Positions 42,438 through 51,291 of a stretch of 64,000 nt of DNA are shown piece after piece. Origin of the DNA: Hyphomicrobiales bacterium (lineage in GTDB: Bacteria > Pseudomonadota > Alphaproteobacteria > Rhizobiales > Devosiaceae); the NCBI GenBank assembly GCA_900470445.1, contig UCAU01000011.1:89979-153978 (forward strand), in the 5' to 3' direction. Each line of letters opens with the position of its first letter. Position 1 is the stretch's first letter. The position numbers and the translations under genes were made by a program. Below the pieces are notes generated by a model. The model did no database searches, was not told where the DNA came from, and worked only from the letters and a program-made list of their open reading frames with translations.

Positions 42438-43613
42438 TCAATCGTCGGCAAATTCGCCGATTTGGCTCAATCCTTCCAGCCATGTGCCGTCATCGTTCCG
42501 CACCACTTCGCGTGGCAACACGCCGCTTTCGGCGGCTATGGCGTCGGCCAGGTCGCGGGCATGGGTCACGACCCATACCTGGCTGCGCTCCGCCGCCTTG
42601 ACGATCAGTCGTGCCAGCATCGGGAGCAGGTTGGGATGGAGGCTGTTCTCCGGCTCGTTGAGCGCGATGAAGGGCGGCAGCCGATAGGACAGTAGCGCCC
42701 CCGCCAGCGCCAGGAATTGCAGCGTCCCGTCCGACAATTCGTGTGGCGCGAACACCCGCTTGGGCATTTCGGCATAACGCATGCCGAAGCTGGCGAACTC
42801 GCCGACCTCCGGAATGACCAGTTCGGCACCGGGAAAAGCATCCTCTATCGCCTGGTCGAGATCGATGCGGTCGCCGCGAATATGGTGCAGCGTTGCCAGC
42901 ACCGCGCCCAGATTGCTGCCGTCCGAAGCGAGTGAAGGTGCCGTCACCGCGCGAGAGGGGCGGCGTAGTGCCGATTCCGCATCGGTGCGAAAGCCGTGGA
43001 AGAAGCGCCAAGCAACCAGCGAATCCCGCACCAGCGCAACTTCCGAGCGCCCCGACAAGGCAGCCAGCGCCGTCTCGCTGGCCAAGATATCGTCATCAGC
43101 CAACTCGCGTCGCCCCGCTGCGTCGCGTGCCCAGGCCATGCCGCCCTTGCGATCCATCAGGCTGACAGCCTTGCCGCGTTGCTGCCATTCAAGGCTCTCG
43201 GCACGCACCTGGGCCTCGTTAGGAAAGGCGGCCGTCGCTTCCTTCGGGGCAAAGCCCACGTCAAGCCGATAGGTCGGATCGAAACTGCCGTCGCCCAGAT
43301 CGGCAAAGCTCGCGGCCAGCCGCAGGCTGTTGCCCTCGCCCTTGCGATAACCATCAGTGCGGTACATCGGCTCGAAACTGCCGTCTGGTGAGAGATTCTT
43401 GCCGCCGGCCCAGAAAATCGACGCCAGCCCGCCTTCGCGCGCGATCTCATCGGCCAGCGTACCACGCGCTGCCGCTTGCAGCAGTTCCAGCGAGCGGTAG
43501 AGGTTGGTCTTGCCCACGCCATTGCCGCCCACCAGCACCGTCAACTGCCGCACCGGAAACCGGATTTTCCGGACCGAGCGATAGCCGATGATTTCGACGG
43601 CGGAGAGCGTCAT
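42438..43613 (-). CDS. AAA-type ATPase, RecF/OLD-like (COG4637 type)
   Basis: A 391-residue SMC/RecF-type ATPase. Walker A is LVGGNGVGKTNLYRSLELL (about residues 27-45); the signature-like segment is HELSDGTLQFLALAGALL; Walker B is FIALNEPENSLHPNLLPML, followed by VWVVTHARDLADAI. These proteins have an ABC-type head interrupted by a variable insert (about 60-260) and lack the TOPRIM domain of OLD nucleases. The Asn in LNEPE in place of Asp is usual for this subgroup. Function is unknown. It starts one base after hemF, in the operon trmL-hemF-ATPase. Confidence 0.88.
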   Translation of the reverse strand: MTLSAVEIIGYRSVRKIRFPVRQLTVLVGGNGVGKTNLYRSLELLQAAARGTLADEIAREGGLASIFWAGGKNLSPDGSFEPMYRTDGYRKGEGNSLRLAASFADLGDGSFDPTYRLDVGFAPKEATAAFPNEAQVRAESLEWQQRGKAVSLMDRKGGMAWARDAAGRRELADDDILASETALAALSGRSEVALVRDSLVAWRFFHGFRTDAESALRRPSRAVTAPSLASDGSNLGAVLATLHHIRGDRIDLDQAIEDAFPGAELVIPEVGEFASFGMRYAEMPKRVFAPHELSDGTLQFLALAGALLSYRLPPFIALNEPENSLHPNLLPMLARLIVKAAERSQVWVVTHARDLADAIAAESGVLPREVVRNDDGTWLEGLSQIGEFADD

Positions 43614-43614
43614 G

Positions 43615-44511
43615 TCACGGCCAGCGCACTTCAGGCGGCATGGAGGAGAGAATCGAGTTCACATTGCCCCCGGTCTTGAGGCCGAACATGGTGCCCCGAT
43701 CGTAGAGCAGATTGAATTCGACATAACGCCCGCGCCGGATCAGCTGCTCGTTGCGGTCGGCCTCGTTCCATGCGGTTTCGTAATTGCGGCGCACCAGTTC
43801 GGGATAAATCCCCAGGAAAGCTTCGCCCACCGCCTGGGTGAAATCGAAATCGGCTGCCCAATCACCCGAATTGAGCTGGTCGTAGAAAATGCCGCCAATG
43901 CCGCGATGTTCGTTGCGGTGGGGCAGAAAGAAATACTCGTCGCACCAGTCCTTGTAGCGCTGGTAATCGACGCCCGGCCGATCCGCGCAGGCGGCGCGCA
44001 TGGCGGCGTGGAAATCGAGATTGTCGCGATCGTCCTGTACGCGGCGGCGATCCAGCACCGGGGTCAAATCAGCCCCGCCGCCGAACCATTGCTTACCGGT
44101 AACGATCATGCGCGTGTTCATATGCACCGCCGGAACATGGGGGTTCCAGGGATGCACGATCAGCGAAATGCCCGAACTCCAGAACTGGGCGCCCGCTTCG
44201 GTGCCCGGCATCTGTTTGGCAAAATCGGCCGAGAATTCGCCATGGACGGTCGAGATATGCACGCCCGCCTTCTCGAAGACGCGGCCATGCAGCATGGACA
44301 TTTCCCCGCCCCCGCCGGCGGCGCGATCCCAGGGCGTGCGCTCGAATGTGCCGGGCGGCAGGTGTCTATTGGGGCCGGTTACATCGGCCTCCAGCTGTTC
44401 AAAAGCGGCGCAAATCCGGTCGCGCAATGCGCGGAACCAGGCGGCGGCTATGGCTTTTTTATCGTCGATATCGGGCGGAAGAGTCATGGTGGCAGTGGAA
44501 TGAACCCTCAT
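43615..44511 (-). CDS. hemF: Oxygen-dependent coproporphyrinogen III oxidase
   Basis: A 298-residue enzyme that converts coproporphyrinogen III to protoporphyrinogen IX with O2 in haem synthesis. Conserved blocks include [50 protein letters not shown] and [20 protein letters not shown], with the family active-site His/Asp residues in them. The C-terminal [21 protein letters not shown] is also diagnostic (key part EFNLLYDRG). Its ATG overlaps the trmL stop (ATGA). MTLPPD at residue 9 is an alternative start. Confidence 0.96.
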   Translation of the reverse strand: MRVHSTATMTLPPDIDDKKAIAAAWFRALRDRICAAFEQLEADVTGPNRHLPPGTFERTPWDRAAGGGGEMSMLHGRVFEKAGVHISTVHGEFSADFAKQMPGTEAGAQFWSSGISLIVHPWNPHVPAVHMNTRMIVTGKQWFGGGADLTPVLDRRRVQDDRDNLDFHAAMRAACADRPGVDYQRYKDWCDEYFFLPHRNEHRGIGGIFYDQLNSGDWAADFDFTQAVGEAFLGIYPELVRRNYETAWNEADRNEQLIRRGRYVEFNLLYDRGTMFGLKTGGNVNSILSSMPPEVRWP

Positions 44512-44978
44512 TTGAGCTCTGTAAACCCGTCGGTCTGTCTTTTTGCTTCCCCCAGGATCAGCGTTGCGGCCAGCGCCACATTGATCGAGCGCAGGCCGTC
44601 ACGCATCGGGATGCGCACGCGCAGGTCAGCGACATCGGCAACCGCGTCGGGCACGCCGGCGCTTTCGCGGCCCACCATCAGGATGTCATCGGCCTCGTAT
44701 TGCGCCTCGTAGGCCGAGGCCGTCGCCTTGGTGGTCAGCAACACCAGCCGTCGCCCCTCGGAATGCCGCCATTGCTCGAAAGCGGCAAAGCCGGTGTGCT
44801 CGCGCACGATGGCATGGTCGAGGTAGTCGAGCCCGGCCCGAGCCAGCGATTTGGCCGAGAACGGGAAGCCGGTGGGGTGGATGATGTGGATAGTCGTGCC
44901 CAGGCACGCGCCAAGCCGGATCAGCGTGCCGGTATTGTTGGCGATATCGGGCTGATAGAGGGCGAGTTCTACGGACAT
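44508..44978 (-). CDS. trmL: tRNA (cytidine/uridine-34-2'-O)-methyltransferase TrmL-like
   Basis: A 156-residue SpoU/TrmL enzyme, which is a knotted methyltransferase acting on the wobble base of tRNA-Leu isoacceptors. Motifs are [20 protein letters not shown] (about residues 6-25), [23 protein letters not shown] and the knot segment [20 protein letters not shown] (here [17 protein letters not shown]). The start at 44978 has GAGGAG upstream; the longer in-frame reading adds an unnatural 21-residue tail. It is the first gene of trmL-hemF-ATPase. Confidence 0.93.
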   Translation of the reverse strand: MSVELALYQPDIANNTGTLIRLGACLGTTIHIIHPTGFPFSAKSLARAGLDYLDHAIVREHTGFAAFEQWRHSEGRRLVLLTTKATASAYEAQYEADDILMVGRESAGVPDAVADVADLRVRIPMRDGLRSINVALAATLILGEAKRQTDGFTELK

Positions 44979-45225
44979 GGGCTCCTCGGGCAAGGCGGTA
45001 TCCCCGCCACGGATTTGGCACTTTAAGGCCTGCTGCGGCAATCGGGTTGGGAATAGTGTCGCAGTTGATCCATGTCATCGCCCACCGCACTGGACAAGTT
45101 CCTGTGACAGTGCAAAAAGAACCCCGGACTGACGGGCCGCTTGAGGGTGGACGGCGGCTGATTCCGCTTATGCGTGAGAGGCCCTGCCGCTACCGGCCGC
45201 GTTGGGCGTGTATTGTACGGGGATC

Positions 45226-45756
45226 GTGACCTTGGCTACGCAAGCAGAACATTCAACGACGCGGCGGGACTTCCTGTATGTCGCAACCGGTGCCGTTGGT
45301 GCCGTGGGCGCGGCGGCAGTGGTCTGGCCGCTGATCAACCAGCTCAATCCCGATGCGTCGACCCTGGCGCTGGCCAGTATCGAGTTCAATCTCGCCAATA
45401 TTCCAGAAGGCCAGTCGGTGACGATCACCTGGCGCGGCCTGCCGGTTTTCGTGCGGCATCGCACCCAGGCCGAGATCGACGAGGCCAAGGCGGTTCCGCT
45501 GGCCGATCTCAAGGATCCCGAGACCGACGAGCAGCGCACCAAGCCCGGCCACGAAGAATGGCTGATCATGATCGCCAATTGCACTCATCTCGGTTGCGTG
45601 CCGATCGGGCAGTCGGGCGATTTCGATGGCTGGTTCTGTCCTTGCCATGGTTCGCACTACGATAGCGCCGGCCGCATCCGCCGCGGCCCGGCACCCAAGA
45701 ATCTTGTGGTGCCGCCTTATGAATTCATCAGCGATACGCTGGTCCAGATCGGTTAG
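45226..45756 (+). CDS. petA: Ubiquinol-cytochrome c reductase Rieske iron-sulfur subunit
   Basis: A 176-residue subunit of the bc1 complex. The N-terminus has a twin-arginine motif and membrane anchor ([20 protein letters not shown]). The 2Fe-2S ligands are in NCTHLGCVP and CPCHGSHYD (about residues 122-152), with [17 protein letters not shown] following, as in mitochondrial and alphaproteobacterial proteins. I take the GTG at 45226 as the start because it leaves about 13 residues before the Tat motif as in relatives; a GTG further upstream would add eight residues. It is the first gene of petABC. Confidence 0.95.
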   Translation: MTLATQAEHSTTRRDFLYVATGAVGAVGAAAVVWPLINQLNPDASTLALASIEFNLANIPEGQSVTITWRGLPVFVRHRTQAEIDEAKAVPLADLKDPETDEQRTKPGHEEWLIMIANCTHLGCVPIGQSGDFDGWFCPCHGSHYDSAGRIRRGPAPKNLVVPPYEFISDTLVQIG

Positions 45757-45770
45757 TGGGGGCTTTTCCG

Positions 45771-47021
45771 ATGTCAGAACATTCGACTTACGTTCCAGGA
45801 AATGCCGCCGAAAAGTGGCTCGACGAGCGCCTGCCCGTCGTCAGGTTTGCCAAAGAGCACCTGATGGATTTCCCCACGCCGAAGAACCTCAATTACTGGT
45901 GGACCTTCGGGGCTATCCTGGTGATGTGCCTTGGCGTGCAGATCGTCACCGGCATTATCCTGGCCATGCATTATACGCCCAATGTGGCGCTGGCCTTTGA
46001 CTCGGTCGAGCATATCCGCCGTGACGTCAATGGCGGCCGCATCATCCAGGCGGTCCACTCGGTGGGCGCCTCGATGTTCTTCGCGGCCCTCTATATCCAC
46101 ATTTTCCGCGGCATGTTCTTCGGCTCCTACAAGGCGCCGCGCGAGATCCTGTGGATCCTGGGCGTCGTCATCTTCATCCTGACCATGGCCACGGCCTTCA
46201 TGGGCTATGTGCTGCCCTGGGGCCAGATGAGCTTCTGGGGCGCCACGGTTATCACCAATATCTTCTCGGCAATCCCGGTGGTGGGCGAGAGCCTGCTGCA
46301 ACTGCTGCGCGGTGGTTTTGCCGTGGGCAACCCCACGCTCAACCGCTTCTTCTCGCTGCATTACCTGCTGCCGTTCATCATTGCGGCGGTCGTGGTGCTG
46401 CATATCTGGGCGCTGCACGTGCCGGGCAACAACAACCCGATCGGCGTCGAGGTCAAGGACAAACGCGATACCGTGCCCTTCCATCCGTATTATACGATGA
46501 AGGACGCCTTCGCGATGGTGCTGTTCATGATCCCCTTCGCGTGGTTCGTGTTCTTCGCCCCCGACATCCTGGGCCATCCCGACAATTACATCATGGCCAA
46601 TAGCCAGGTGACCCCGTCCCATATCGTGCCGGAATGGTATCTGCTGCCCTTCTACACCATCCTGCGCGCCATCGACTTCAACGTGCTGTTCATCAACTCC
46701 CAGCTTGGCGGCGTGATCGCCATGGGCCTGTCGATGCTGGCGCTGCTGGTGGTGCCGTGGCTGGATACGAGCAAGGTTCGCTCGGGCACGTTCCGCCCGA
46801 TGTTCAAGTGGTTCTACGCCCTGTTCGTGCTCGACTTCATCGCCCTGGCGTATCTGGGTGCGCAGGAAGCGGCCGAGCCCTACACCACGCTGGCCAAGGT
46901 GTGCACCGGCTACTATTTCCTCCACTTCTTCGTCATCCTGCCCGTGTTGTCGCGCATTGAGGTTGCCAAGCCCCTGCCGACCAGCATTTCCGAGAGCGTT
47001 CTCGGCAAGGCACATTCGTGA
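45771..47021 (+). CDS. petB: Cytochrome b subunit of the bc1 complex
   Basis: A 416-residue membrane protein with eight helices. The haem-ligand histidines are in [22 protein letters not shown] (helix B, key HSVGAS and YIHIFRG) and in [22 protein letters not shown] (helix D). The quinol-site motif is PEWYLLPFY (about residue 283), and [17 protein letters not shown] is helix C. It carries electrons across the membrane in the Q cycle. The start at 45771 follows petA by 14 bases. The gene is normal in length. Confidence 0.97.
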   Translation: MSEHSTYVPGNAAEKWLDERLPVVRFAKEHLMDFPTPKNLNYWWTFGAILVMCLGVQIVTGIILAMHYTPNVALAFDSVEHIRRDVNGGRIIQAVHSVGASMFFAALYIHIFRGMFFGSYKAPREILWILGVVIFILTMATAFMGYVLPWGQMSFWGATVITNIFSAIPVVGESLLQLLRGGFAVGNPTLNRFFSLHYLLPFIIAAVVVLHIWALHVPGNNNPIGVEVKDKRDTVPFHPYYTMKDAFAMVLFMIPFAWFVFFAPDILGHPDNYIMANSQVTPSHIVPEWYLLPFYTILRAIDFNVLFINSQLGGVIAMGLSMLALLVVPWLDTSKVRSGTFRPMFKWFYALFVLDFIALAYLGAQEAAEPYTTLAKVCTGYYFLHFFVILPVLSRIEVAKPLPTSISESVLGKAHS

Positions 47022-47038
47022 AAGGCGGGGCGGGTTCA

Positions 47039-47884
47039 ATGTTGACGTTCAAGACCATCATCGCTGCTGTCGCCATCGCCGCCGGCATGGCTGCAGCGCC
47101 TGCCTTCGCTGCCGAAGGCACCGCGCCGCCTGTGCCCAAGGAAAGCTGGAGCTTTGCCGGCATTTTCGGCACCTATGACCAGAACCAGCTGCAGCGCGGC
47201 TTCCAGGTGTTCCGCGAAGTCTGCTCGAATTGCCATAGCGCAAGGCTGCTGGCGTTCCGCAATCTTTCCGAAGAGGGCGGCCCGGGCTTCACCGAAGGCC
47301 AGGTCAAGGCGCTGGCGCTCGAATATGACGTGGCCGATCCGACCGCTGATGGCGGCACCCGCAAGGCCGTGGCGGCCGACCGCTGGCCGTCGCCCTTCGC
47401 GACCGACCAGGATGCCCGCGACGCCAATGGCGGCGTGGTGCCCCCTGATTTCTCGGTGCTGGCCAAGGCCCGTGGTATCAAGGACGCCTTCCCCTGGTGG
47501 ATCACCAATTACTTCACCGGTTACTCGGAAGGCGGCCCGGACTATATCCACGCGCTGCTGAACGGCTATCACGATGAAGCGCCCGAAGGGTTCGATCTGC
47601 CCGAGGGTAAGCATTACAACGATTACTTCCCCGGCCACTCCATCGGCATGGGTCCCCCGCTGCAGGACGATCTGGTGGCCTATGAAGCCGCCGAGGGCCA
47701 GGAGCCGGTGCCAATGACGGTCGAGCAATATTCGCACGACGTCGCCGCCTTCATGATGTGGCTGGCCGAGCCGGGCCTGGTCTCTCGCAAGGAGACCGGC
47801 TTCAAGGTGCTGCTGTTCCTCATCGCCTTTGCCGGCCTGATGTGGGCCACCAAGCGCAAGCTGTGGCAGGGCATCGAGCACTAA
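47039..47884 (+). CDS. petC: Cytochrome c1 subunit of the bc1 complex
   Basis: A 281-residue precursor. The signal peptide is MLTFKTIIAAVAIAAGMAAA (cleavage near AFA). The haem-binding CSNCH is at about residue 57 of the precursor, the Met ligand is in GHSIGMGPPL (about 198-207), and a C-terminal membrane anchor follows (TGFKVLLFLIAFAGLMWATK). It accepts electrons from the Rieske protein and passes them to cytochrome c. A GTG at 47018 overlapping the petB stop is an alternative start, but it lengthens the signal region. A terminator follows at 47906. Confidence 0.95.
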   Translation: MLTFKTIIAAVAIAAGMAAAPAFAAEGTAPPVPKESWSFAGIFGTYDQNQLQRGFQVFREVCSNCHSARLLAFRNLSEEGGPGFTEGQVKALALEYDVADPTADGGTRKAVAADRWPSPFATDQDARDANGGVVPPDFSVLAKARGIKDAFPWWITNYFTGYSEGGPDYIHALLNGYHDEAPEGFDLPEGKHYNDYFPGHSIGMGPPLQDDLVAYEAAEGQEPVPMTVEQYSHDVAAFMMWLAEPGLVSRKETGFKVLLFLIAFAGLMWATKRKLWQGIEH

Positions 47885-47905
47885 GCTCGGCGCGACACGA
47901 TTTCG

Positions 47906-47936
47906 CAAAGGGCTCCCTCGGGAGCCCTTTGTTTTT
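47906..47936 (+). terminator. Rho-independent terminator of petABC
   Basis: CAAAGGGCTCCC and GGGAGCCCTTTG form a perfect 12-bp stem with a two-base TC loop region, followed by TTTTT. It begins 22 bases after the petC stop. Confidence 0.92.
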
Positions 47937-48027
47937 GCCGCGGTCACATCGGCTTCAGGGCTCTTGCCAAGCGCGCGCCGGGCCGCAATATGATAACAAT
48001 AGCCAAATCAATCGCGAGGCCGCCGAC

Positions 48028-48222
48028 ATGTCCGCAGTTCGCATCGCCGTGACCGTTGTCAGCGCCGCCATCACCGTCAGCCGCCACCCCGTGGTGCGCG
48101 CCGGTGTGCGGGCGGTGGTCAGCAACCCCAAGGCGCGCGAAACGGCTATCGGGGTGACTCGCTCGGCCGCCTATAATGCCGGCGTGATCGCGCGACACAT
48201 CATGGGCCGCCGCGCTCCCTGA
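48028..48222 (+). CDS. Small hypothetical protein, hydrophobic N-terminus and basic C-terminus
   Basis: A 64-residue open frame starting MSAVRIAVTVVSAAITVS and ending RHIMGRRAP. A GAGG lies ten bases upstream of the ATG and codon use matches neighbouring genes (GC-rich third positions), so I think it is real. The first 20 residues could be a short amphipathic or membrane-associated helix, and the rest is rich in Arg and Ala. I do not recognise a family. It sits between the petABC terminator and apt, 37 bases before apt, and could be cotranscribed with it. Confidence 0.5.
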   Translation: MSAVRIAVTVVSAAITVSRHPVVRAGVRAVVSNPKARETAIGVTRSAAYNAGVIARHIMGRRAP

Positions 48223-48259
48223 TTTTTCCAAGACCAATTATCCAATTTGCAGGATTGCG

Positions 48260-48793
48260 ATGACGCTCGACCTCAAGGCCCTTGTGCGCACGATTCCGGA
48301 CTACCCGAAAAAGGGCATCCTGTTTCGCGACATCACTACGCTGATCGAGCATCCCGAGGGTTTCAAGGCCAGCATTGAGCAGATCGCCGAGGCGCATCGT
48401 CATCTGGGCGTCACCCATGTCGCCGGGATCGAAGCGCGCGGCTTCATCTTCGGGGCCGGGGTGGCGATTGCGCTGGGCGTCGGCTTCATCCCCGTGCGCA
48501 AGAAGGGCAAGCTGCCCGGTGAAACTATCGGTCAGAATTACGCGCTCGAATATGGCGTTGATACGATCGAGATCCATGCCGACGTGCTCGACGCTGGCGA
48601 CACGGTGCTATTGGTCGACGATCTCATCGCCACCGGTGGCACAGCCATCGCCGCCGTGGGTCTGCTGCGGCGTACGGGCGCTACGGTGGCCAATGCGGCC
48701 TTCGTTATCGACCTGCCGGACCTCGGCGGCGCGGCAAAGCTCGAAGCCGAGGGGGTGGAAGTCTCAACGCTGATGGCGTTTGCGGGGCATTGA
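48260..48793 (+). CDS. apt: Adenine phosphoribosyltransferase
   Basis: A 177-residue purine-salvage enzyme forming AMP from adenine and PRPP. The N-terminus VRTIPDYPKKGILFRDITTL is diagnostic (key part PDYPKKGILFRDIT). The PRPP-binding loop is VLLVDDLIATGGTAIAA (about residues 115-131), and GIEARGFIFG contributes to base binding. Length is typical for bacterial Apt. It follows a small hypothetical gene and is convergent with a GFA gene 12 bases away. Confidence 0.95.
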   Translation: MTLDLKALVRTIPDYPKKGILFRDITTLIEHPEGFKASIEQIAEAHRHLGVTHVAGIEARGFIFGAGVAIALGVGFIPVRKKGKLPGETIGQNYALEYGVDTIEIHADVLDAGDTVLLVDDLIATGGTAIAAVGLLRRTGATVANAAFVIDLPDLGGAAKLEAEGVEVSTLMAFAGH

Positions 48794-48805
48794 GGGCACG
48801 AGGCC

Positions 48806-49207
48806 CTACCAGCTCTTCCGCCCGTCCATCTTCTCGATCACCAGGCTCGACAGGTCCAACTCGTCCACCAGCCGCAGATTGACCGCATAGGTCCGCGCGG
48901 TGGGGAAGCTGTTGGGGTCGCCGTTCTTGGGCGTGCCGTCGCTATTGTACATTGAGGCCCAGTCGGGAGAATCGCCCCAGGTCTGGATGCCGCAATTGGC
49001 GCAGAAATGGTGCAGGTTCATGCCGCCGCTGGCCGAATAGGTTTTCTCGGCGGTCGCCGAGAGCATCTTCAATTCGCCTTCGCCGAAATAGCCCCAGACC
49101 GCGCCCGTCCTGTGGCAGAAGCTGCAATTGCACTCCTTGGCCGAGGTCGGCAGATGGGGCAGCTCGATCCTGGTCTGGCCGCAGTGACAGGTGGCGATGA
49201 GGGACAT
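48806..49207 (-). CDS. GFA-family (CENP-V/GFA domain) zinc protein
   Basis: A 133-residue protein with the GFA cysteine pattern: ATCHCGQTRIEL near the N-terminus, ECNCSFCHRTGAVWGYF in the middle and HHFCANCGIQTWGDSP in the second half. The DP/SPDW region and C-terminal VNLRLVDELDLSSLVIEKMDG (key LVDELDL) are typical of a common alphaproteobacterial subgroup. The start at 49207 is the ATG directly before the first Cys pair. Reaction unknown. It is distinct from the GFA protein at 22659-23039. Confidence 0.9.
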   Translation of the reverse strand: MSLIATCHCGQTRIELPHLPTSAKECNCSFCHRTGAVWGYFGEGELKMLSATAEKTYSASGGMNLHHFCANCGIQTWGDSPDWASMYNSDGTPKNGDPNSFPTARTYAVNLRLVDELDLSSLVIEKMDGRKSW

Positions 49208-49273
49208 GGCGTGGCTCCAAGCTGTGATTGGCGCCAGCATGGCTATGGGCCGTGACAGGCGATGTCAGCAGCG

Positions 49274-49666
49274 TTAAGCCGCCATGGCCTGGCGCTGGTC
49301 GACGAGGCAGAACTGGTTGCCCTCGGGGTCACGCATCACCGTATAGGTCGGCAGCACCCGCACGATTTCGGCTCCTGCGGCTTTGAGGCGTTCCACCTCG
49401 TTGCCGCGCTCGCTCACCGCAATGTCGAAATGCACGCGATTATTGTCATAGCGCCGGCCTTCCACATTCTGGAAGCAGATGCTGGGGCCTGGGCCATCCA
49501 CCATCACGGTGGGGTCGGTTTCCGGCGTCAGCCCGAGCGCGGCCAGCCGGGCGATTTCGGCCTCGTCATAGTCCCGCACGGCATAGCCCTCGAGCATCTC
49601 GGCCCAGAATTGGGCCAGTTTGGCCGGCTTGTCGCAGTCGAATACGATTTCCTGGATGGCACCCAT
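49274..49666 (-). CDS. VOC-family (glyoxalase/bleomycin resistance-like) protein
   Basis: A 130-residue protein with one VOC domain. The pattern VFDCDKPAKLAQFWAEMLEG starts the first beta-alpha unit, NRVHFDIAVS holds a likely metal His and RDPEGNQFCLVD ends the second unit with the usual Glu/Gly-Asn. Such proteins bind a metal ion and act as glyoxalases, dioxygenases or binding proteins. The subgroup with DCDKP and an ICFQNVEGR segment is widespread in actinobacteria and alphaproteobacteria and has no assigned reaction. It stands alone. Confidence 0.88.
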   Translation of the reverse strand: MGAIQEIVFDCDKPAKLAQFWAEMLEGYAVRDYDEAEIARLAALGLTPETDPTVMVDGPGPSICFQNVEGRRYDNNRVHFDIAVSERGNEVERLKAAGAEIVRVLPTYTVMRDPEGNQFCLVDQRQAMAA

Positions 49667-49731
49667 GCCTTGGCTCCTGTGGTCGTTTCTTTTTCGTTAA
49701 ACCGGAATTAAGGCAAGACTGGGCAAGCGAA

Positions 49732-49761
49732 AGGCCCGGCGCAAGGGGATGCGCCGGGCCT
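49732..49761 (-). terminator. Hairpin downstream of the TerC gene
   Basis: AGGCCCGGCGCA and TGCGCCGGGCCT form a perfect 12-bp GC-rich stem with a six-base loop. It lies 30 bases past the TerC stop on the minus strand, followed by a weak pyrimidine run. Confidence 0.7.
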
Positions 49762-49790
49762 CGTTAAGCGTATTTGTCAGTGCCGGAGCG

Positions 49791-50810
49791 TTACGGCTCG
49801 AGCTGGCCGGTTTCGGGCCGCTCCTCGGCGCTGATATCGGGCTCGTTGCGCGTCTTGTAGAGCGAGAAGATTATCCCGCCCGCCAGGATGCTGATGGTGA
49901 CCAGCAGCGAGAGCAGCGTATCGATATGGATATGCAGCGGCACGAGGAAGATCTTGATACCCACCAGCACCAGGATGATTGCCAGCGACACCTGCAGATA
50001 ACGGAAGCGGTTCATTGCCGCTGCCAGCGCGAAATACAGCGAGCGCAGGCCCAGAATAGCGAAGATATTGGACGTGTAGACGATGAAGGTGTCCTGCGTC
50101 ACGGCGAAGACGGCGGGCACCGAATCCACGGCAAAGACCAGGTCGACGACTTCCACCATGATCAGTGCCACGGCCAGCGGGGTCAGCCAGGTGACAATCT
50201 TGCCGGTCTTGGGGTCGGGCTGCTTGACCGTGAAATTGCGGCCATGCAGCTGCTTGGTCACCCGGAAGCGTTTGGAGATGAACTGGAAAACCCGGTTTTC
50301 TTCGAGGTTCGGCTCTTCATCCTTGTGGGTGAACATGCGGATGCCGGTGAATACCAGGAAGGCTCCGAAGCCGAACAGGATCCAGTTGAATTCATTGACC
50401 AGAGCCGCGCCGAGCCCGATCAGGATTGCGCGGAACAGAATGACGCCCAGAATGCCCCAGAACAGCACGCGGTGCTGGTAGATGCGGGGAATGGCCAGGA
50501 AGCCGAAAATGGTGGCAATGACGAACATATTGTCCATCGCCAGGCTCTGTTCGAGCAGGTAGCCGGTATAGAATTCGAGACCGGCTTCGGCGCCGCGCTG
50601 CCACCACACCCAGCCACCAAAGGCCACGGCAATCAGCACGTAAAAGCCGTATAGCGTCAGGCTCTCCTTGGCGCCGATCTCGTGCTCATCCTTGTGCAGG
50701 ACGCCGAGGTCGAAAACCAGCAGAGCGATCACGATCGTAATGAACGCAATCCAGAAATAGACGGGAGTACCTAGAAAATCACCCGATAGGGCGGCAAGAA
50801 GCGATTCCAT
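49791..50810 (-). CDS. TerC/Alx-family membrane protein
   Basis: A 339-residue inner-membrane protein with about nine helices. Family landmarks are FDLGVLHKDEHEIGAKESL (about residues 32-50), the acidic motif SLAMDNMFV (about 90-98), and the second repeat DLVFAVDSVPAVFAVT (about 214-229). These Asp residues in the membrane are thought to carry metal ions; Alx and relatives take part in Mn2+ export or tellurium resistance. The start at 50810 (MESLLAALSGDFLGTPVYFW) has GGAG upstream and matches relatives; an ATG at 50852 would add 14 residues. A structured leader lies upstream. Confidence 0.9.
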   Translation of the reverse strand: MESLLAALSGDFLGTPVYFWIAFITIVIALLVFDLGVLHKDEHEIGAKESLTLYGFYVLIAVAFGGWVWWQRGAEAGLEFYTGYLLEQSLAMDNMFVIATIFGFLAIPRIYQHRVLFWGILGVILFRAILIGLGAALVNEFNWILFGFGAFLVFTGIRMFTHKDEEPNLEENRVFQFISKRFRVTKQLHGRNFTVKQPDPKTGKIVTWLTPLAVALIMVEVVDLVFAVDSVPAVFAVTQDTFIVYTSNIFAILGLRSLYFALAAAMNRFRYLQVSLAIILVLVGIKIFLVPLHIHIDTLLSLLVTISILAGGIIFSLYKTRNEPDISAEERPETGQLEP

Positions 50811-50940
50811 CGCCGGACCATCTCCATGAGAAAATTGGAGCAGCTCCGACATCGCGAGAGCATCATCACTCTCGCCAGAGGGGCCCGGCGCCGCGTGTTA
50901 ACAATGCGCGTAGGGCGAGAGAAATTCAAGTCCCCGTCTG
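50811..50940 (-). promoter_or_regulatory. Structured leader of the TerC gene, candidate switch
   Basis: On the minus strand CTCTCGCC (complement of 50908-50915) can pair with GGCGAGAG (complement of 50871-50878). The second arm partly overlaps a second hairpin, GAGAG-N8-CTCTC, just downstream. The two structures exclude each other. Many TerC/Alx genes are under manganese-sensing leader control, but the conserved yybP-ykoY residues are not recognisable here, so this is only a candidate. Confidence 0.3.
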
Positions 50941-50980
50941 TTGGGGGGCGGAATTGGGGAGGGGGGTAACCCCGCATCAC

Positions 50981-51092
50981 CCACGATGTCATTCCGGCGC
51001 AGGCCGGAATCCATGCTGAAGACCCTCCCAGAGCTGGATGTGTGCGGCGCGCCACGGACCTGGACCCCGGCCTGCGCCGGGATGACTCGTGG
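50981..51092. repeat. Hyphenated palindromic repeat, CGGCGCAGGCCGG type
   Basis: The left arm 50981-51013 (core ATTCCGGCGCAGGCCGGAAT) mirrors the right arm 51061-51092 (core CCCGGCCTGCGCCGGGATGAC, key part CCTGCGCCGGGATGA). About 32 bases pair on each side around a central spacer of 47 bases. This is a very common intergenic element in Hyphomicrobiales and other alphaproteobacteria. Confidence 0.85.
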
Positions 51093-51164
51093 ATGGGGAC
51101 AGTGCGCCGCTGGCCCGAATACTGTGGGCTCGCTGTGCCTCCGCGCATCCCAAGCTATTCCCTC

Positions 51165-51257
51165 CATCGTCATTGCCCGGCTCGTCCGGGCAATCCATTG
51201 CCCCGGCTGATGCGGAGAGATGGATCACCCGGACGAGCGGGGTGATGGCGATGAATG
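51165..51257. repeat. Hyphenated palindromic repeat, CGTCATTGCCCGG type
   Basis: The left arm begins CATCGTCATTGCCCGGCTCG and the right arm ends AGCGGGGTGATGGCGATGA, and both share the core CCGGAC/GTCCGG facing each other. This second family of alphaproteobacterial palindromes follows the first within 75 bases, filling the gap between the TerC leader and the next gene. Confidence 0.8.
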
Positions 51258-51291
51258 GAAGGGTTCGCGGATGCGACTAAGCTCGTTCAGC

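Noticed and set aside
50811..50940. A yybP-ykoY manganese riboswitch before the TerC gene
   Set aside because: The conserved residues of that RNA family could not be recognised, so I list only an unspecific structured leader.
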